A stretch of 64,000 bases of DNA from Listeria monocytogenes ATCC 19117 (lineage in GTDB: Bacteria; Bacillota; Bacilli; Lactobacillales; Listeriaceae), in contig NC_018584.1 in NCBI RefSeq assembly GCF_000307025.1, positions 1,674,001 to 1,738,000 on the forward strand. The letters run 5' to 3'. The position numbers and the translations under genes are program-made. The number at the start of each line of letters is the position of its first letter. Within the stretch, counting starts at the first letter, position 1. The notes beneath the pieces were generated by a model. The model did not search any database and was not told the origin of the DNA. It worked only from the letters and a program-made list of their open reading frames with translations. Positions 43,800 to 54,017 of this stretch are shown one piece after another.

Positions 43800-43849
43800 T
43801 CGTATATTATTTAAACAAGAATTATTTTCGATTTAGAGGAGTGAAAAGA

Positions 43850-44803
43850 TTGAGAAAAAAGTATCTTATTGCCTTAACTGTACTATTTTCAGCATTACTC
43901 ATACTTACTGGCTGCTCAGATGAGAGCGATAAAAAAGCGACAAAGAGTGATCAATTAACAGTTTATACAACCGTTTACCCTTTGCAGTATTTAACAGAAC
44001 AAATCGGCGGTGAGTATGTAGATGTTCATAGCATTTACCCACCAGGTTCTGACGCCCATAGCTTCGAACCCACCCAAAAAGATATGATGAAAATTGCCGA
44101 TAGTGATTTATTCTTCTATATCGGACTGGGTATGGAAGGATTTGTGGACAAAGCGGAAAAAACACTCGCGAATGAACATGTCTCTTTCGTCCCTACCGCT
44201 GAAAAATTAGACTTGCCAAAAGATCCAGATGCCGCAGAAGAACATGACCACGAAAGCGAAGAAGAACACGAACATGGCGACATTAACCCGCACGTATGGT
44301 TAAATCCTGTATACATGGAACAAATGGCAACAGTTGTAAAAGATAAATTAATCAAAGAAATGCCCGATCAAAAAGAAACTTTCGAAAAAAATTACCAGGC
44401 TGTCGAAAAAAAATTGAAAAAGCTAGATCAAGATTTCCGCACAGTTACAAAGGAAGCAAAACAAAAAGACTTCGTGACAGCACATGCAGCCTATAGCTAC
44501 TGGGAAACAGAATATGGTCTGCACCAAATTCCTATTGCCGGTGTATCAACAAGTGATGAACCTTCTCAAAAGAAATTAAAATCTATCGTTGAAAAAATCG
44601 AAGCAGAGAAAATCCCATATATTATGTTAGAACAAAACACTAACTCAAAAATAGCAGATGTTATTCAACAAGAAACAAATACAAAAACACTGACACTCCA
44701 CAATTTAGAAACACTTACGCAAAAAGACTTAGATCAAAAACGTGATTATCTTTCCATTATGAACGATAATTTAAAAGCATTAAAAGAAGGTCTTAATTAT
44801 TAA
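43850..44803 (+). CDS. Zinc ABC transporter substrate-binding lipoprotein (ZnuA/AdcA-like)
   Basis: A 317-residue cluster-9 solute-binding protein. The lipobox LTGC places the acylated Cys near residue 22. Metal ligands of the family are seen in GSDAHSFEPTQKD, DINPHVWLNPVYM and TAHAAYSYWETEYG; a His/Glu-rich loop (HDHESEEEHEHG) precedes the second ligand, which favours zinc over manganese. The TTG at 43850 follows GAGGAG and starts a normal signal peptide; the frame is open 20 codons further upstream without a ribosome site. No permease or ATPase gene is adjacent, so it must serve a transporter encoded elsewhere. A Zur box lies at its promoter. Position fits lmo1671. Confidence 0.9.
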   Translation: MRKKYLIALTVLFSALLILTGCSDESDKKATKSDQLTVYTTVYPLQYLTEQIGGEYVDVHSIYPPGSDAHSFEPTQKDMMKIADSDLFFYIGLGMEGFVDKAEKTLANEHVSFVPTAEKLDLPKDPDAAEEHDHESEEEHEHGDINPHVWLNPVYMEQMATVVKDKLIKEMPDQKETFEKNYQAVEKKLKKLDQDFRTVTKEAKQKDFVTAHAAYSYWETEYGLHQIPIAGVSTSDEPSQKKLKSIVEKIEAEKIPYIMLEQNTNSKIADVIQQETNTKTLTLHNLETLTQKDLDQKRDYLSIMNDNLKALKEGLNY

Positions 44804-44843
44804 AAAGAAAGGCGCTCTGTTTACATAGAGTGCCTTTCTTTTA
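44804..44843. terminator. Bidirectional terminator
   Basis: AAAGAAAGGCGCTCTGT pairs with ATAGAGTGCCTTTCTTT around TTAC (one wobble), with A/T runs on both sides. It lies between the zinc-binding protein gene and menE and overlaps the menE 3' end. Confidence 0.88.
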
Positions 44844-46230
44844 ATTTATTGCGTTGAATTTTTCCAGATGCTGTTTTAGGTAGCTTTTCGACAATCGTTA
44901 TTTGTTTAGGGATTTTATAACCAGCCAAATTTGTTTCACAGATAAGCCGTAATTCAGCTTCATCAAATGTTTCTTCTGCAACGATAAAAGCGACGGGAAC
45001 ACTACCCCATTTATCGTCAGGCTTACCGATAACAGCCACTTCTTTCACGCCCTCATACTCGGAAATGACATGTTCTATTTCAGTAGGATAAATGTTCTCT
45101 CCTCCCGAAATAATCAAATCAGAACGACGCTCTAACACAAATAAAAAGCCTTCTTCATCCAAATAGCCAATATCACCAGTTTTGAACCAACCATCCACAA
45201 ACGAAGCTTCTGTCGCTTTTTTATTATGTAAATATCCAGGTGTAATCGATGGTCCTTTTAGTAAAATTTCTCCGTCATCCGCAATTTTCACTTCTGCTGG
45301 AAATAACGCTTTACCTGAAGAACCAATTTTATTTAAGGCATCTTTTGGTGGTAAAGTAACGATTTGTGAAGCTGTTTCTGTCATCCCGAATGACTGCACT
45401 AAGGGAATATCACGCTGTTTGCAAATTTCCAAAACAGCTTTACTAGCAGGCCCGCCGCCCAGTAAAACGGTTCGAACATTGGGATGATAACTTCCGCTGT
45501 GTATTTTCAACAAGCGTTCCAGCATAGAAGTCACGACCGAAATCGTAGAAATTTTACCACTTTCAAGCAATTGCGTAATTTTTTCTTCATCGAAATGCTC
45601 TTCCAAATATACGGGAATTCCGTAAATAACCGAACGCATCATAATCGATAAACCACTAATATGAAAAATCGGCACAGCACAGAGCCAGCTATCTTTCTCG
45701 GTTAAACCTAAATTCAGCACCGAAGCAACAGCACTCCACCAGTGATTTTCGTAAGTTTGCACAACACCTTTTGGTTTCCCTGTTGTCCCTGATGTATACA
45801 TAACAGAAGCCGCGCGAGATAAGTCCCATGTTTCTAACAACGCTGGCGCTTCATAATCCGTTTCTGCCAAAGTAGCATAACTAATTCCAGTGGCTACCTT
45901 ATCTACTAACGAATCCGCTACAATCACATGTTTTACCTCAGCGTTCGCGAGTTGAAACGATATCTCTTTTTTCGTCAAACGATTATTCAGAAATAAAGTG
46001 ACCGCACCAAGTTGTTGCAGAGCATGAATGAGTAAAAAAGTCATCCGATCATTTTTCCCTAGCAAAGCAACCATCTCGTCTTTTCTAATCCCTAACGCGA
46101 ATAACTTACCCGCAAGTTGTTTTACTGCTTCACTTATTTCTTCAAATGTTTCTTCTTTTCCTTCAAAAACGAGTGCGGTCTCTTTAGGAGAAAGCCGCAC
46201 TCGTTTTTGAAGCCAGTTTGTCATGTCCAT
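44821..46230 (-). CDS. menE: O-succinylbenzoate-CoA ligase
   Basis: A 469-residue adenylate-forming enzyme that activates o-succinylbenzoate to its CoA ester in menaquinone synthesis. The P-loop motif is VMYTSGTTGKPKGVV, A5 is QSFGMTETASQI, A7 is GWFKTGDIGYLDEEGF, and the catalytic Lys is in LPKTASGKIQRNK at the C-terminus. AAGGTG precedes the ATG. It is the last gene of menFDHBE. No menC (o-succinylbenzoate synthase) is present in the window, so that step is encoded elsewhere. Confidence 0.96.
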   Translation of the reverse strand: MDMTNWLQKRVRLSPKETALVFEGKEETFEEISEAVKQLAGKLFALGIRKDEMVALLGKNDRMTFLLIHALQQLGAVTLFLNNRLTKKEISFQLANAEVKHVIVADSLVDKVATGISYATLAETDYEAPALLETWDLSRAASVMYTSGTTGKPKGVVQTYENHWWSAVASVLNLGLTEKDSWLCAVPIFHISGLSIMMRSVIYGIPVYLEEHFDEEKITQLLESGKISTISVVTSMLERLLKIHSGSYHPNVRTVLLGGGPASKAVLEICKQRDIPLVQSFGMTETASQIVTLPPKDALNKIGSSGKALFPAEVKIADDGEILLKGPSITPGYLHNKKATEASFVDGWFKTGDIGYLDEEGFLFVLERRSDLIISGGENIYPTEIEHVISEYEGVKEVAVIGKPDDKWGSVPVAFIVAEETFDEAELRLICETNLAGYKIPKQITIVEKLPKTASGKIQRNKLKERHSM

Positions 46231-46245
46231 TTTTACACCTTCAAA

Positions 46246-47064
46246 TCAAGGGAATTTTGGAAATTGGTCAAAGTCTGGATCACGTTTTTCTTTAAAGGCA
46301 TCGCGACCTTCTTTGGCTTCATCGGTTGTGTAATATAGAAGTGTTGCGTCACCAGCTAATTGCTGAATACCCGCTAAACCATCTGTATCTGCATTGAAAG
46401 CTGCTTTGATGAAACGCAAGGCAGTTGGACTTTTTTGTAGCATTTCTTTTGCCCAAGCTACTGTTTCTTTTTCTAAATCTGCTACTGGAACAACAGTGTT
46501 AATCCAGCCCATTTCTAGCGCTTCATCCGCTGTATATTGACGGCACATAAACCAAACTTCTTTCGCTTTCTTATGTCCAATAACACGTGCTAAATAGCCA
46601 GAACCATAACCAGCATCAAAGCTACCAACATTCGGTCCTGTTTGACCAAATTTTGCATTATCTGCTGCAATTGTTAAGTCACATACCAATTGAAGAACAT
46701 TACCTCCACCAATGGACCAGCCCGCAACCATCGCAATAACTGGCTTTGGAATAACACGAATTAAACGTTGTAAATCAAGAACATTCAAACGTGGGATTTG
46801 GTCATCGCCAACATACCCACCATGACCGCGAACTTTTTGGTCTCCGCCAGAACAGAAAGCTTTTTCGCCTTCCCCTGTTAAAATAATCACGCCAAGATTC
46901 GAATTATCACGCGCTAAGTTAAATGCATCAATCATCTCTGTTACTGTTTTTGGTGTAAATGCATTATGTACTTCTGGACGATTAATCGTAATTTTCGCGA
47001 TTCCTTCGTAACTTTCATATTTGATTTCCTCATATACTTTTTCTGTTTGCCAATTAAAACTCAT
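46246..47064 (-). CDS. menB: 1,4-dihydroxy-2-naphthoyl-CoA synthase
   Basis: A 272-residue crotonase-fold enzyme closing the naphthoquinone ring. Key segments: [15 protein letters not shown], the oxyanion-hole loop [39 protein letters not shown] and [19 protein letters not shown], the menB-specific signature with Asp and Tyr of the active site. The ATG overlaps the stop of menH by four bases. Length is normal. Confidence 0.97.
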   Translation of the reverse strand: MSFNWQTEKVYEEIKYESYEGIAKITINRPEVHNAFTPKTVTEMIDAFNLARDNSNLGVIILTGEGEKAFCSGGDQKVRGHGGYVGDDQIPRLNVLDLQRLIRVIPKPVIAMVAGWSIGGGNVLQLVCDLTIAADNAKFGQTGPNVGSFDAGYGSGYLARVIGHKKAKEVWFMCRQYTADEALEMGWINTVVPVADLEKETVAWAKEMLQKSPTALRFIKAAFNADTDGLAGIQQLAGDATLLYYTTDEAKEGRDAFKEKRDPDFDQFPKFP

Positions 47065-47888
47065 TTTTCTTCCTCCTTCAAAATATCTTCCAGCCAGTAA
47101 TTAAGCTGACTTGAAAAGCTGTTTGGTTGTTCTAAATAAACTGCATGCCCCGCTTCTTGAATTGAAACATGCGTACTATTTGGTAAAAGTTGATGCATTT
47201 CCTGCGCGATTTTTTCAAACTTCTCATCTAAAGCACCGGTAATGAGTAGCACTGGAAAAGTAAAGTTCGCTAAACAGTTCCAGTAAGATGGTTGTTTTCC
47301 GGTCCCCATCCCACGTAGACTCATTGCTAAACCATGCGAGTTTTGCGATAGCCGTTCTGACCTAATTCTTCTTTTCATTTCAGGAGACAAAACTTTTTGT
47401 GAAGCAAACAAAGCTAAATTTTCCCAGTAGTCCACAAAAGGCACCAAGCCCTCTTCTTCAATCCAGTCTGCCAAACGATTATCAGCCGCAACACGGCTTT
47501 CTCGGATATCTGCTTGTTCAAGGCCAGGAGAGCTACTAACTAAAATAAGTCCACGCACCCTTTTTGGAAAGGTTGCTGCAAACGCAGTCGCGACCCGCCC
47601 GCCCATCGAATAGCCAAGTACAAAACATCTACTGATATTTAATTGATGTAAAATTCCAGCTAAATCCTCGCAAATATTTTCCATAGTGTAAGGCGATATT
47701 TCTTCTGGGCTTGCGGTATTTCCGTGCCCAAGTAAATCTGGCGCAATAATATTAAAATGTTCTTTCAAACCTGAAATACTATCTTGAAATGTTTCGCTTG
47801 TTCCAGTAAAACCATGTAACATCAGTAAAGCTGGCTTTTCTCCACTTATAGCAGTTGTCAGATGATAATGTCGACCGTTTACTAGCAT
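47061..47888 (-). CDS. menH: SHCHC synthase, alpha/beta hydrolase fold
   Basis: A 275-residue alpha/beta hydrolase that eliminates pyruvate from SEPHCHC to give SHCHC. The nucleophile elbow is GYSMGGRVA, the Asp is in [14 protein letters not shown], and the His is in [25 protein letters not shown] is the N-terminal oxyanion segment. It follows menD with no gap and its stop overlaps menB by four bases. Confidence 0.95.
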   Translation of the reverse strand: MLVNGRHYHLTTAISGEKPALLMLHGFTGTSETFQDSISGLKEHFNIIAPDLLGHGNTASPEEISPYTMENICEDLAGILHQLNISRCFVLGYSMGGRVATAFAATFPKRVRGLILVSSSPGLEQADIRESRVAADNRLADWIEEEGLVPFVDYWENLALFASQKVLSPEMKRRIRSERLSQNSHGLAMSLRGMGTGKQPSYWNCLANFTFPVLLITGALDEKFEKIAQEMHQLLPNSTHVSIQEAGHAVYLEQPNSFSSQLNYWLEDILKEEEK

Positions 47889-47889
47889 A

Positions 47890-49632
47890 TTAATCTAATG
47901 CCTTTAACGCGTCCGCAATTTTAACCCAAAGTGCTTGATGATTTGCTTTATTTTCATGACGATTTGTTTTCACTTCAATAATATCCAAACCTTTATGGTA
48001 GCTAGCTTTATCGATTGCTTCTTCTAGTTCATCTACCGACTTAGCCTCGTGATAATCTGCATCATAAAAAGCAGCTGCAAAACGGAAATCAAGTTCAGTA
48101 GATGTACCAAATAATGATTCAAAATACTTCGGCTCGTTTGCTTGAGGTAAGAACGAGAATATCCCGCCGCCATCATTATTAACAATCACAATCGTTAGGT
48201 TCATCTTATATTTTTTCGCCATAAGTAACCCGTTCATATCATGATAAAAGGATAAATCACCAATTAGTAAAAACATTGGTTGGAAGACAACACTAGCACC
48301 TAACGCCGAAGAAACAACTCCGTCAATACCATTAGCCCCGCGATTTGCTAGCATTTTTATTTTCTTATCAATTTGTGAAAAGTACGTGTCAACATCGCGA
48401 ATCGGCATACTATTACCAATAAAGAGTCCCGCTTTGTCCGGTAACAAACGGCGTAATTCCGCAACTATCTTACCTTCTTCCAAAATGGTTGTGTTCGCCA
48501 TTTCAGCCAAAACGATTTCTCGTGCCACTTTATTATACGATGTCCATCCATTTAACCACGCTGCATCTTTCGCATCATCAGGCATATTTTGTTGCATGAT
48601 ATCTAGTAAAAATCGTTCATCACAGTGAATCATGTCTGTTACCGCTTTAATCGGATCTTTCCAAGCAGCACCCGGATCCACCACATAAAAACGAATATCT
48701 GAAAGTTGTTCTAACCAGTTTTTCAGTGGTTTAGAAACTGGCATACTTCCAAAACGAATAACTACTTCTGGTGTTAATTTATCCATAATCTCTGCTTCTT
48801 TTAAGAATGCATCATATTGGTCAATCACTACTTCATCTAGCGCCCCGTAAGAACGGAGTCCAGAAAGCGGATCAGCTAAAATCGGCCAACCTAGTTTTTT
48901 CGCTAAATCAACCATTGGCTGCTCCAATTCTTTCTTATCGATTGGACCAACGACGAATACGCCTTTTTTACCAGTGCATTCTGTCACCATTTTTTGAATC
49001 GAGCTATCGTCCAATACTTCATGCGTATAATAAATATGTACGTGATGATGTTTTTTTCCGGTAGCTGTGAACGGTGAAGGTTCTAGAATTGGCACAAGCG
49101 GTTCGCGTAATGGGAAATTGAGGTGCACAGGGCCACGTGGAGTTTTCATTGCAATATCCACCGCGCGACTTCCATGCCATTTTGCATAGCGAAGCATTTC
49201 TTCACTGTTTTCAGGAAGTGCCATATCCGTAAAATCCTTGACATGTGAACCATATAAATGCAACTGATCCATCGCTTGTGGTGCTCCAACATTTCGAAGC
49301 TCATGTGGACGATCAGCAGTTAAAACAATCAATGGGATTTGTGATAAATTAGCTTCAGCAACTGCTGGAAAATAGTTTGCAGCTGCCGTTCCTGAAGTAC
49401 AAAGTAGAACAACTGGACGTTTCGATGCTTTCGCTAGACCTAAAGCAAAAAAGCCAGCCGAGCGTTCGTCAACATCCACATAAATCTTCAAAATCGGATG
49501 CTCTGCCATCATCAGTGCAAGCGGAGTGGAACGTGAACCCGGGCTAATAATTGCTTCTTTCACACCGGCTTGCACAAGCTCCTCAATAAATGCAGCTAAA
49601 TAATCTGTCAGCACTTGTTCGTGGTTTGTCAT
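47890..49632 (-). CDS. menD: SEPHCHC synthase
   Basis: A 580-residue thiamine diphosphate enzyme joining 2-oxoglutarate and isochorismate. The N-terminal TPP-binding domain has VKEAIISPGSRSTPLALMMA and RSAGFFALGLAKAS; the C-terminal TPP/Mg motif is GDLSFYHDMNGLL to NNDGGGIFSFLPQ. The ATG at 49632 overlaps the menF stop (ATGA), a coupling that also excludes the longer upstream frame. Length is normal for MenD. Confidence 0.96.
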   Translation of the reverse strand: MTNHEQVLTDYLAAFIEELVQAGVKEAIISPGSRSTPLALMMAEHPILKIYVDVDERSAGFFALGLAKASKRPVVLLCTSGTAAANYFPAVAEANLSQIPLIVLTADRPHELRNVGAPQAMDQLHLYGSHVKDFTDMALPENSEEMLRYAKWHGSRAVDIAMKTPRGPVHLNFPLREPLVPILEPSPFTATGKKHHHVHIYYTHEVLDDSSIQKMVTECTGKKGVFVVGPIDKKELEQPMVDLAKKLGWPILADPLSGLRSYGALDEVVIDQYDAFLKEAEIMDKLTPEVVIRFGSMPVSKPLKNWLEQLSDIRFYVVDPGAAWKDPIKAVTDMIHCDERFLLDIMQQNMPDDAKDAAWLNGWTSYNKVAREIVLAEMANTTILEEGKIVAELRRLLPDKAGLFIGNSMPIRDVDTYFSQIDKKIKMLANRGANGIDGVVSSALGASVVFQPMFLLIGDLSFYHDMNGLLMAKKYKMNLTIVIVNNDGGGIFSFLPQANEPKYFESLFGTSTELDFRFAAAFYDADYHEAKSVDELEEAIDKASYHKGLDIIEVKTNRHENKANHQALWVKIADALKALD

Positions 49633-51017
49633 TTCTTTATGCCTCCTAATACGCGTAACATCGGCTGGAATTTTACTGCCGTTTCTTGTAATTCTTCTTT
49701 TGGTACAGAATCTCCAACAATCCCGCAACCAGCATAGATTAACCCCTGCGAATCGACAATTAAGCCTGAACGAATGGCCACAGCAAACTCACCAGAACCT
49801 TTTAAGTCAACCCAGCCAATCGGTGCTCCGTAGAAACCACGATCCATTTCTTCTTTCATCCGAATAATGGCTAATCCCATTTTTTGAGGTAAACCGCCAA
49901 GAGCTGGCGTTGGATGAAGAGCTTTTACCATTTCAAGCATGGAAACATCTGGTTTTTTCTTCGCGGTAATATTCATATATAGATGTTGAATATCACGATT
50001 TTTCAGAAGTACTGGTTGGCTAGATAACGACAATCCTGTTGTAAATGGTTTTAATGTTTCTTCCATCATTTGCACTACATAAGAATGCTCTCGCAAGTTT
50101 TTCGCATCTTTTAACAGCGCATTTCCAAGTGCTTCGTCCGCTTCTTCGGTAGCGCCGCGCTCCGTAGAACCAGCTACACATGACGAATGAATTTCATCCC
50201 CATTGACCGCAAGTAATCTTTCAGGAGTTGCCCCGAAAAAGACCCCTGTTCCCTTTTCAATAAGGAAGAAATAACTATTTTCTTGTGTTGCTAGCATATT
50301 TTCCAAAATAATGGCACTATCTACTTGGCGCTGGAAACGCAAGCCCATTCGTCTAGCTAGAACCACTTTTTTTACGTCTTCTGAATGATTAATCATATCG
50401 ATAATTTCACTCGCAGTTTCTAGGAAATGGTCTTTGCCAATCTCCTTAAAATCTGTAAGTAATGCCATTTCAGCTTCATTAACCTCTTGATGAATGATTT
50501 TTTGCCATTGATTAAAAACAGCTTCTAATTTGCTTTCCGTATCATCAGAGTAGATAGACAAATTAACGGTTAAGTAACTTTTACCATCTTTATTCGTTAA
50601 CATAAATAGTGGTAAATAAAACAAGCCATCTTTAAAACTTTGCCATTCTTTCTCTGTATCACGCTCAGGATCAAAGGCAAAACCACCAAAGTAAATTGGT
50701 CCAGTAGCATCTACGGTTGCATTGGTTACACTAGTTCGCAGTCTCTTCTCAATTTTCTCTTGCAGTCCAAGAAAAGCATCTTTTTTCTTCTCCGCCAAAA
50801 ATTGTTTCGTTACACCAAAACCGGTCATGGTCAGTGTCATTTCTGGATTTTGCCAGAAAAAACGCTCACCTTTAAAAGCCGTGCCAGCTTTTTTAAACAA
50901 TTTGACTGGAGACACTAATTCATCTAACTCAGTTACCCAGCTAAATAGAGCCGGTTGATCTTGGCTTGCGCTACGTTTCGCTTGATTAAATAAATCAAGA
51001 GGCAATTTAGTATTCAT
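49629..51017 (-). CDS. menF: Isochorismate synthase
   Basis: A 462-residue chorismate-using enzyme making isochorismate for menaquinone. The C-terminal chorismate-binding domain shows KVVLARRMGLRF, FGATPERLLAV, HSSCVAGSTERGAT, LHPTPALGGLPQ and the Mg-binding GCGIVGDSVPKEELQE. GGAGAG precedes the ATG. It is the first gene of menFDHBE and has an extended -10 promoter (TGGTATAAT, -10 at 51051-51056) about 35 bp upstream. Confidence 0.96.
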   Translation of the reverse strand: MNTKLPLDLFNQAKRSASQDQPALFSWVTELDELVSPVKLFKKAGTAFKGERFFWQNPEMTLTMTGFGVTKQFLAEKKKDAFLGLQEKIEKRLRTSVTNATVDATGPIYFGGFAFDPERDTEKEWQSFKDGLFYLPLFMLTNKDGKSYLTVNLSIYSDDTESKLEAVFNQWQKIIHQEVNEAEMALLTDFKEIGKDHFLETASEIIDMINHSEDVKKVVLARRMGLRFQRQVDSAIILENMLATQENSYFFLIEKGTGVFFGATPERLLAVNGDEIHSSCVAGSTERGATEEADEALGNALLKDAKNLREHSYVVQMMEETLKPFTTGLSLSSQPVLLKNRDIQHLYMNITAKKKPDVSMLEMVKALHPTPALGGLPQKMGLAIIRMKEEMDRGFYGAPIGWVDLKGSGEFAVAIRSGLIVDSQGLIYAGCGIVGDSVPKEELQETAVKFQPMLRVLGGIKK

Positions 51018-51050
51018 ATGCTTATCTCTCCTTTTACATTCACATCTTCT

Positions 51051-51058
51051 ATTATACC
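51051..51058 (-). promoter_or_regulatory. Extended -10 promoter of the men operon
   Basis: On the minus strand TGGTATAAT, a consensus extended -10, with no clear -35 hexamer 17 bp upstream. Confidence 0.6.
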
Positions 51059-51114
51059 AAAAATAGAGCTAAACTGCTTGGTTTGCGTTTTTTCTTTCAT
51101 TTCGTTATTAATTA

Positions 51115-51143
51115 TTGACGTTCTTGCAATATTTCCCTAAAAT
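51115..51143 (+). promoter_or_regulatory. menA promoter
   Basis: TTGACG (51115-51120) and TAAAAT (51138-51143) are 17 bp apart, about 50 bp before menA and back to back with the menF promoter. Confidence 0.75.
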
Positions 51144-51191
51144 GAAGGGTAGACATCTGAAACATATGGAAGTGAAAAAGGAGAGAAAAAC

Positions 51192-52130
51192 ATGGCTAAT
51201 GCCTCAAAATCTGCACTTACAAAACAAACTGGATTTCAAAAATGGTGGACATTACTTCGCCCCCATACACTTGTAGCCTCTTTCGTTCCAGTATTTCTTG
51301 GAACATCAGTCGCAATGAGCTACACCAGTTTTCATTTTACACGTTTTATCGTTATGCTAATTGCTTGTTTCTTTATACAAACATCCGCCAATCTATTCAA
51401 TGAATATTTTGATTATAAAAAAGGGCAAGATGATGAGCACTCGGTAGGAAATGGTGGTGCTATCGTCCGAAATGGTATGCGCCCAGGATTTATTTTATTC
51501 CTAGCAATTTTCTTATACATATTATCAATTCTCGGTGGTGTTTATTTATCCATTGAACTTAATTGGTATGTAGGATTACTTGGCGCAATATGTATGCTTG
51601 TTGGCTTTCTTTATACGGGAGGACCTTATCCTATTGCTTATACGCCATTTGGTGAAATTATGGCAGGATTCTTTATGGGGGGAATTATTACTTTCATTTC
51701 CTTCTATATTCAAGCAGAATTTATTAGTTCGTTTATCGTATACGTATCGATTCCAGTAATGGTGCTCGTTGGTAACTTGCTACTTGCTAATAGTATTCGT
51801 GATTTAGTACCTGATAAGAAAAATGGTCGTTTAACCTTAGCTATCTTGCTAGGTCGCAAATGGGCAACCGTTCTTTTTGCAGCTGCTTTTCTATTCAGTT
51901 ACGTATTTGAAATCGCCCTTATTTTCACACAAGATGCTCCGTGGTGGACGCTTCTGATTTTACTTAGTTTGCCAGAAGCTATTCGCGCCGTGCGTCGTTT
52001 CATCGGCAAAACTTCGCCGATTACAATGGTCCCAGCCATGAAATCCACATCTAAAGCATTAACTATCTTTGGTATTACATTGGCCCTTGCTTACCTTTTA
52101 AGTCTATTATCCAGAAATTTATTCATGTAA
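51192..52130 (+). CDS. menA: 1,4-dihydroxy-2-naphthoate polyprenyltransferase
   Basis: A 312-residue membrane prenyltransferase of the UbiA superfamily, attaching the isoprenoid tail to dihydroxynaphthoate. The first Asp-rich motif is NLFNEYFDYKKGQDDEH near residues 76-92 and the second is NSIRDLVPDKKNGR; eight or nine membrane helices surround them. AAAGGAG precedes the ATG. It is transcribed divergently from menFDHBE with about 174 bp between the starts, so quinone head-group synthesis and prenylation genes share a control region. Confidence 0.96.
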   Translation: MANASKSALTKQTGFQKWWTLLRPHTLVASFVPVFLGTSVAMSYTSFHFTRFIVMLIACFFIQTSANLFNEYFDYKKGQDDEHSVGNGGAIVRNGMRPGFILFLAIFLYILSILGGVYLSIELNWYVGLLGAICMLVGFLYTGGPYPIAYTPFGEIMAGFFMGGIITFISFYIQAEFISSFIVYVSIPVMVLVGNLLLANSIRDLVPDKKNGRLTLAILLGRKWATVLFAAAFLFSYVFEIALIFTQDAPWWTLLILLSLPEAIRAVRRFIGKTSPITMVPAMKSTSKALTIFGITLALAYLLSLLSRNLFM

Positions 52131-52163
52131 AAAAACTGGTTGTCCTCGTGACAACCAGTTTTT
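52130..52163. terminator. Bidirectional terminator between menA and the met operon
   Basis: AAAACTGGTTGTC pairs perfectly with GACAACCAGTTTT around CTCGT, with A/T runs on both sides. Confidence 0.93.
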
Positions 52164-54017
52164 TTATTTAGACCCAATTTGGACTTGCTGTTTATTTTGG
52201 GCATATTTCGCTAATTCTATCGATAAATCATATCGTAAAAATGGCGTAATAATATAAATCCCTTGGAAATGCTCACAAATCGCATCCACTAATTCACGAG
52301 CAATTGCCATGCCTTCTTCATTTGCATGACCGTGCTCTTCCGCCTCTCTCATTCGCTCCCGCACATCATCTGTCAAACGAATCCCGGGAACCTCATTATG
52401 CAGAAATTCCGCATTCCGACTAGACAATAATGGCATAACCCCAATAAAAAGTGGCACATCAATATTTGCTTTTTGCAAGGCTTCTTTTAATAAGATAGCT
52501 TTATTCACATCATAAATTGGCTGTGTAATAATATAATCGGCACCATATTCCACTTTTCGCTCAATTAACCTAACCGCTTTCTCTAAGTTCAGCACATTCG
52601 GATTAAATGCCGCTCCAACATGGAATCGTGCCTTTTCTTTCAGTGATTTCCCAGTATAAGAAATCCCATCATTGAACTTTTTAATTAGCTGAACTAATTC
52701 CACAGACCTTAAATCAAACACCGAAGACGCTCCAGGGAAATCACCTACTTTAGTTGGATCACCTGTAATCGCAAGCACATCATGCAGCCCCAATTTATGA
52801 AATCCCATCACATGCGAATGCATCCCAACCAAATTATGATCCCGCGTCGTCAAATGAATGAGTGGTTTAATACCATATTCATGCTTCAAAATCGAAGCTA
52901 GCGCCATATTACTAATCCGCGGCGTGGCAAGCGAATTATCCGAAATCGTAATCGCATCAACGCCTGCCTCGTCAAGTGCCTGGGCTCCTTCAAAAAATTT
53001 CGTCGTATCAAAAGTCCTCGGCGGATCTAGTTCAACCAAAATCGTTAAACGTTCCTTCACTTTATCAAGCAAACGTTCACCAGAATCCACATCCTCCACT
53101 TCTTCTGGAACAAGTTCCAATATCGGCCGAACTTCTTTTTCCAAAATGGGTTTTGTTGTTTCAAGGCCTTTTCGTAAAGCACGAATATGATCTGGCGTCG
53201 TGCCACAACAACCACCAATAATCCGAGCACCTTCTTGCCGAAAAACCTCCCCATAATGTTCAAAATAATCCGTGTCAGACTGATAAATCACTTTTCCTTC
53301 TTGCATCTCTGGCAAACTAGCATTGGGATAAACTGCCAAATAAGCATTATCATACAACGGCACTGTTTCAAGAGCACGCGCCATATGGTAAGGACCAAGT
53401 CGGCAATTAATACCAACTACATCCGCTCCAAGCGCAATAAGTTCTTCCAGCGCATCCGGCAATTTTTTCCCGTTTTGAAGAATACCCGGCTCATGCATAG
53501 AGACATTCGCAACTACCGGTAAATCAGTAGTCTCACGAAGAATTTTCAACACTGTTTTAAGCTCATCTAAATCATAATACGTTTCCAGCAAAATCGCATC
53601 CACACCATCTAACAAAAAACAGTATAGCTGCTCCCTAAAACTTCGCTTGATTTCTTCGAGTGGAGCCGCTGGAAGTCTTGCATCCACTGCGCCATTTATT
53701 CCACCAATCGTCCCAAAAATATACGTTCCAGTCCCTCTTGCCGCTTCCTTTGCTAACCGAATGGCTGCTTGATTAATACGCTTCACTTCATCTTCTAAAC
53801 CATATCGCGCTAATTTAATATAATTTGCACCATACGTATTCGTTTGAATAATATCCGCCCCAGCACCAATATATGCTTTATGAATCGCAACAATATCTTC
53901 CGGATGAGACAAATTTAGCTCTTCAAACGAACGATCCACTCCATAAGAATAAAGCAAAGTGCCCATCGCGCCGTCAGCAATTAATACTTTTTCACTTAAA
54001 TCTTTTCTTAAATTCAT
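52164..54017 (-). CDS. yitJ: Homocysteine S-methyltransferase / methylenetetrahydrofolate reductase (YitJ-like)
   Basis: A 617-residue two-domain protein. The N-terminal half is a homocysteine S-methyltransferase barrel (DGAMGTLLYSYG, VGINCRLGPYHM, zinc-binding IIGGCCGTTPDHIRAL). The C-terminal half is an FAD-dependent 5,10-methylenetetrahydrofolate reductase (VELDPPRTFDTTKFFEGAQ, LTTRDHN, DYIITQPIYDV). The reductase provides 5-methyl-THF for MetE, while the first domain may use another methyl donor. The ATG overlaps the metC stop by four bases and it is the last gene of the operon. Confidence 0.93.
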   Translation of the reverse strand: MNLRKDLSEKVLIADGAMGTLLYSYGVDRSFEELNLSHPEDIVAIHKAYIGAGADIIQTNTYGANYIKLARYGLEDEVKRINQAAIRLAKEAARGTGTYIFGTIGGINGAVDARLPAAPLEEIKRSFREQLYCFLLDGVDAILLETYYDLDELKTVLKILRETTDLPVVANVSMHEPGILQNGKKLPDALEELIALGADVVGINCRLGPYHMARALETVPLYDNAYLAVYPNASLPEMQEGKVIYQSDTDYFEHYGEVFRQEGARIIGGCCGTTPDHIRALRKGLETTKPILEKEVRPILELVPEEVEDVDSGERLLDKVKERLTILVELDPPRTFDTTKFFEGAQALDEAGVDAITISDNSLATPRISNMALASILKHEYGIKPLIHLTTRDHNLVGMHSHVMGFHKLGLHDVLAITGDPTKVGDFPGASSVFDLRSVELVQLIKKFNDGISYTGKSLKEKARFHVGAAFNPNVLNLEKAVRLIERKVEYGADYIITQPIYDVNKAILLKEALQKANIDVPLFIGVMPLLSSRNAEFLHNEVPGIRLTDDVRERMREAEEHGHANEEGMAIARELVDAICEHFQGIYIITPFLRYDLSIELAKYAQNKQQVQIGSK

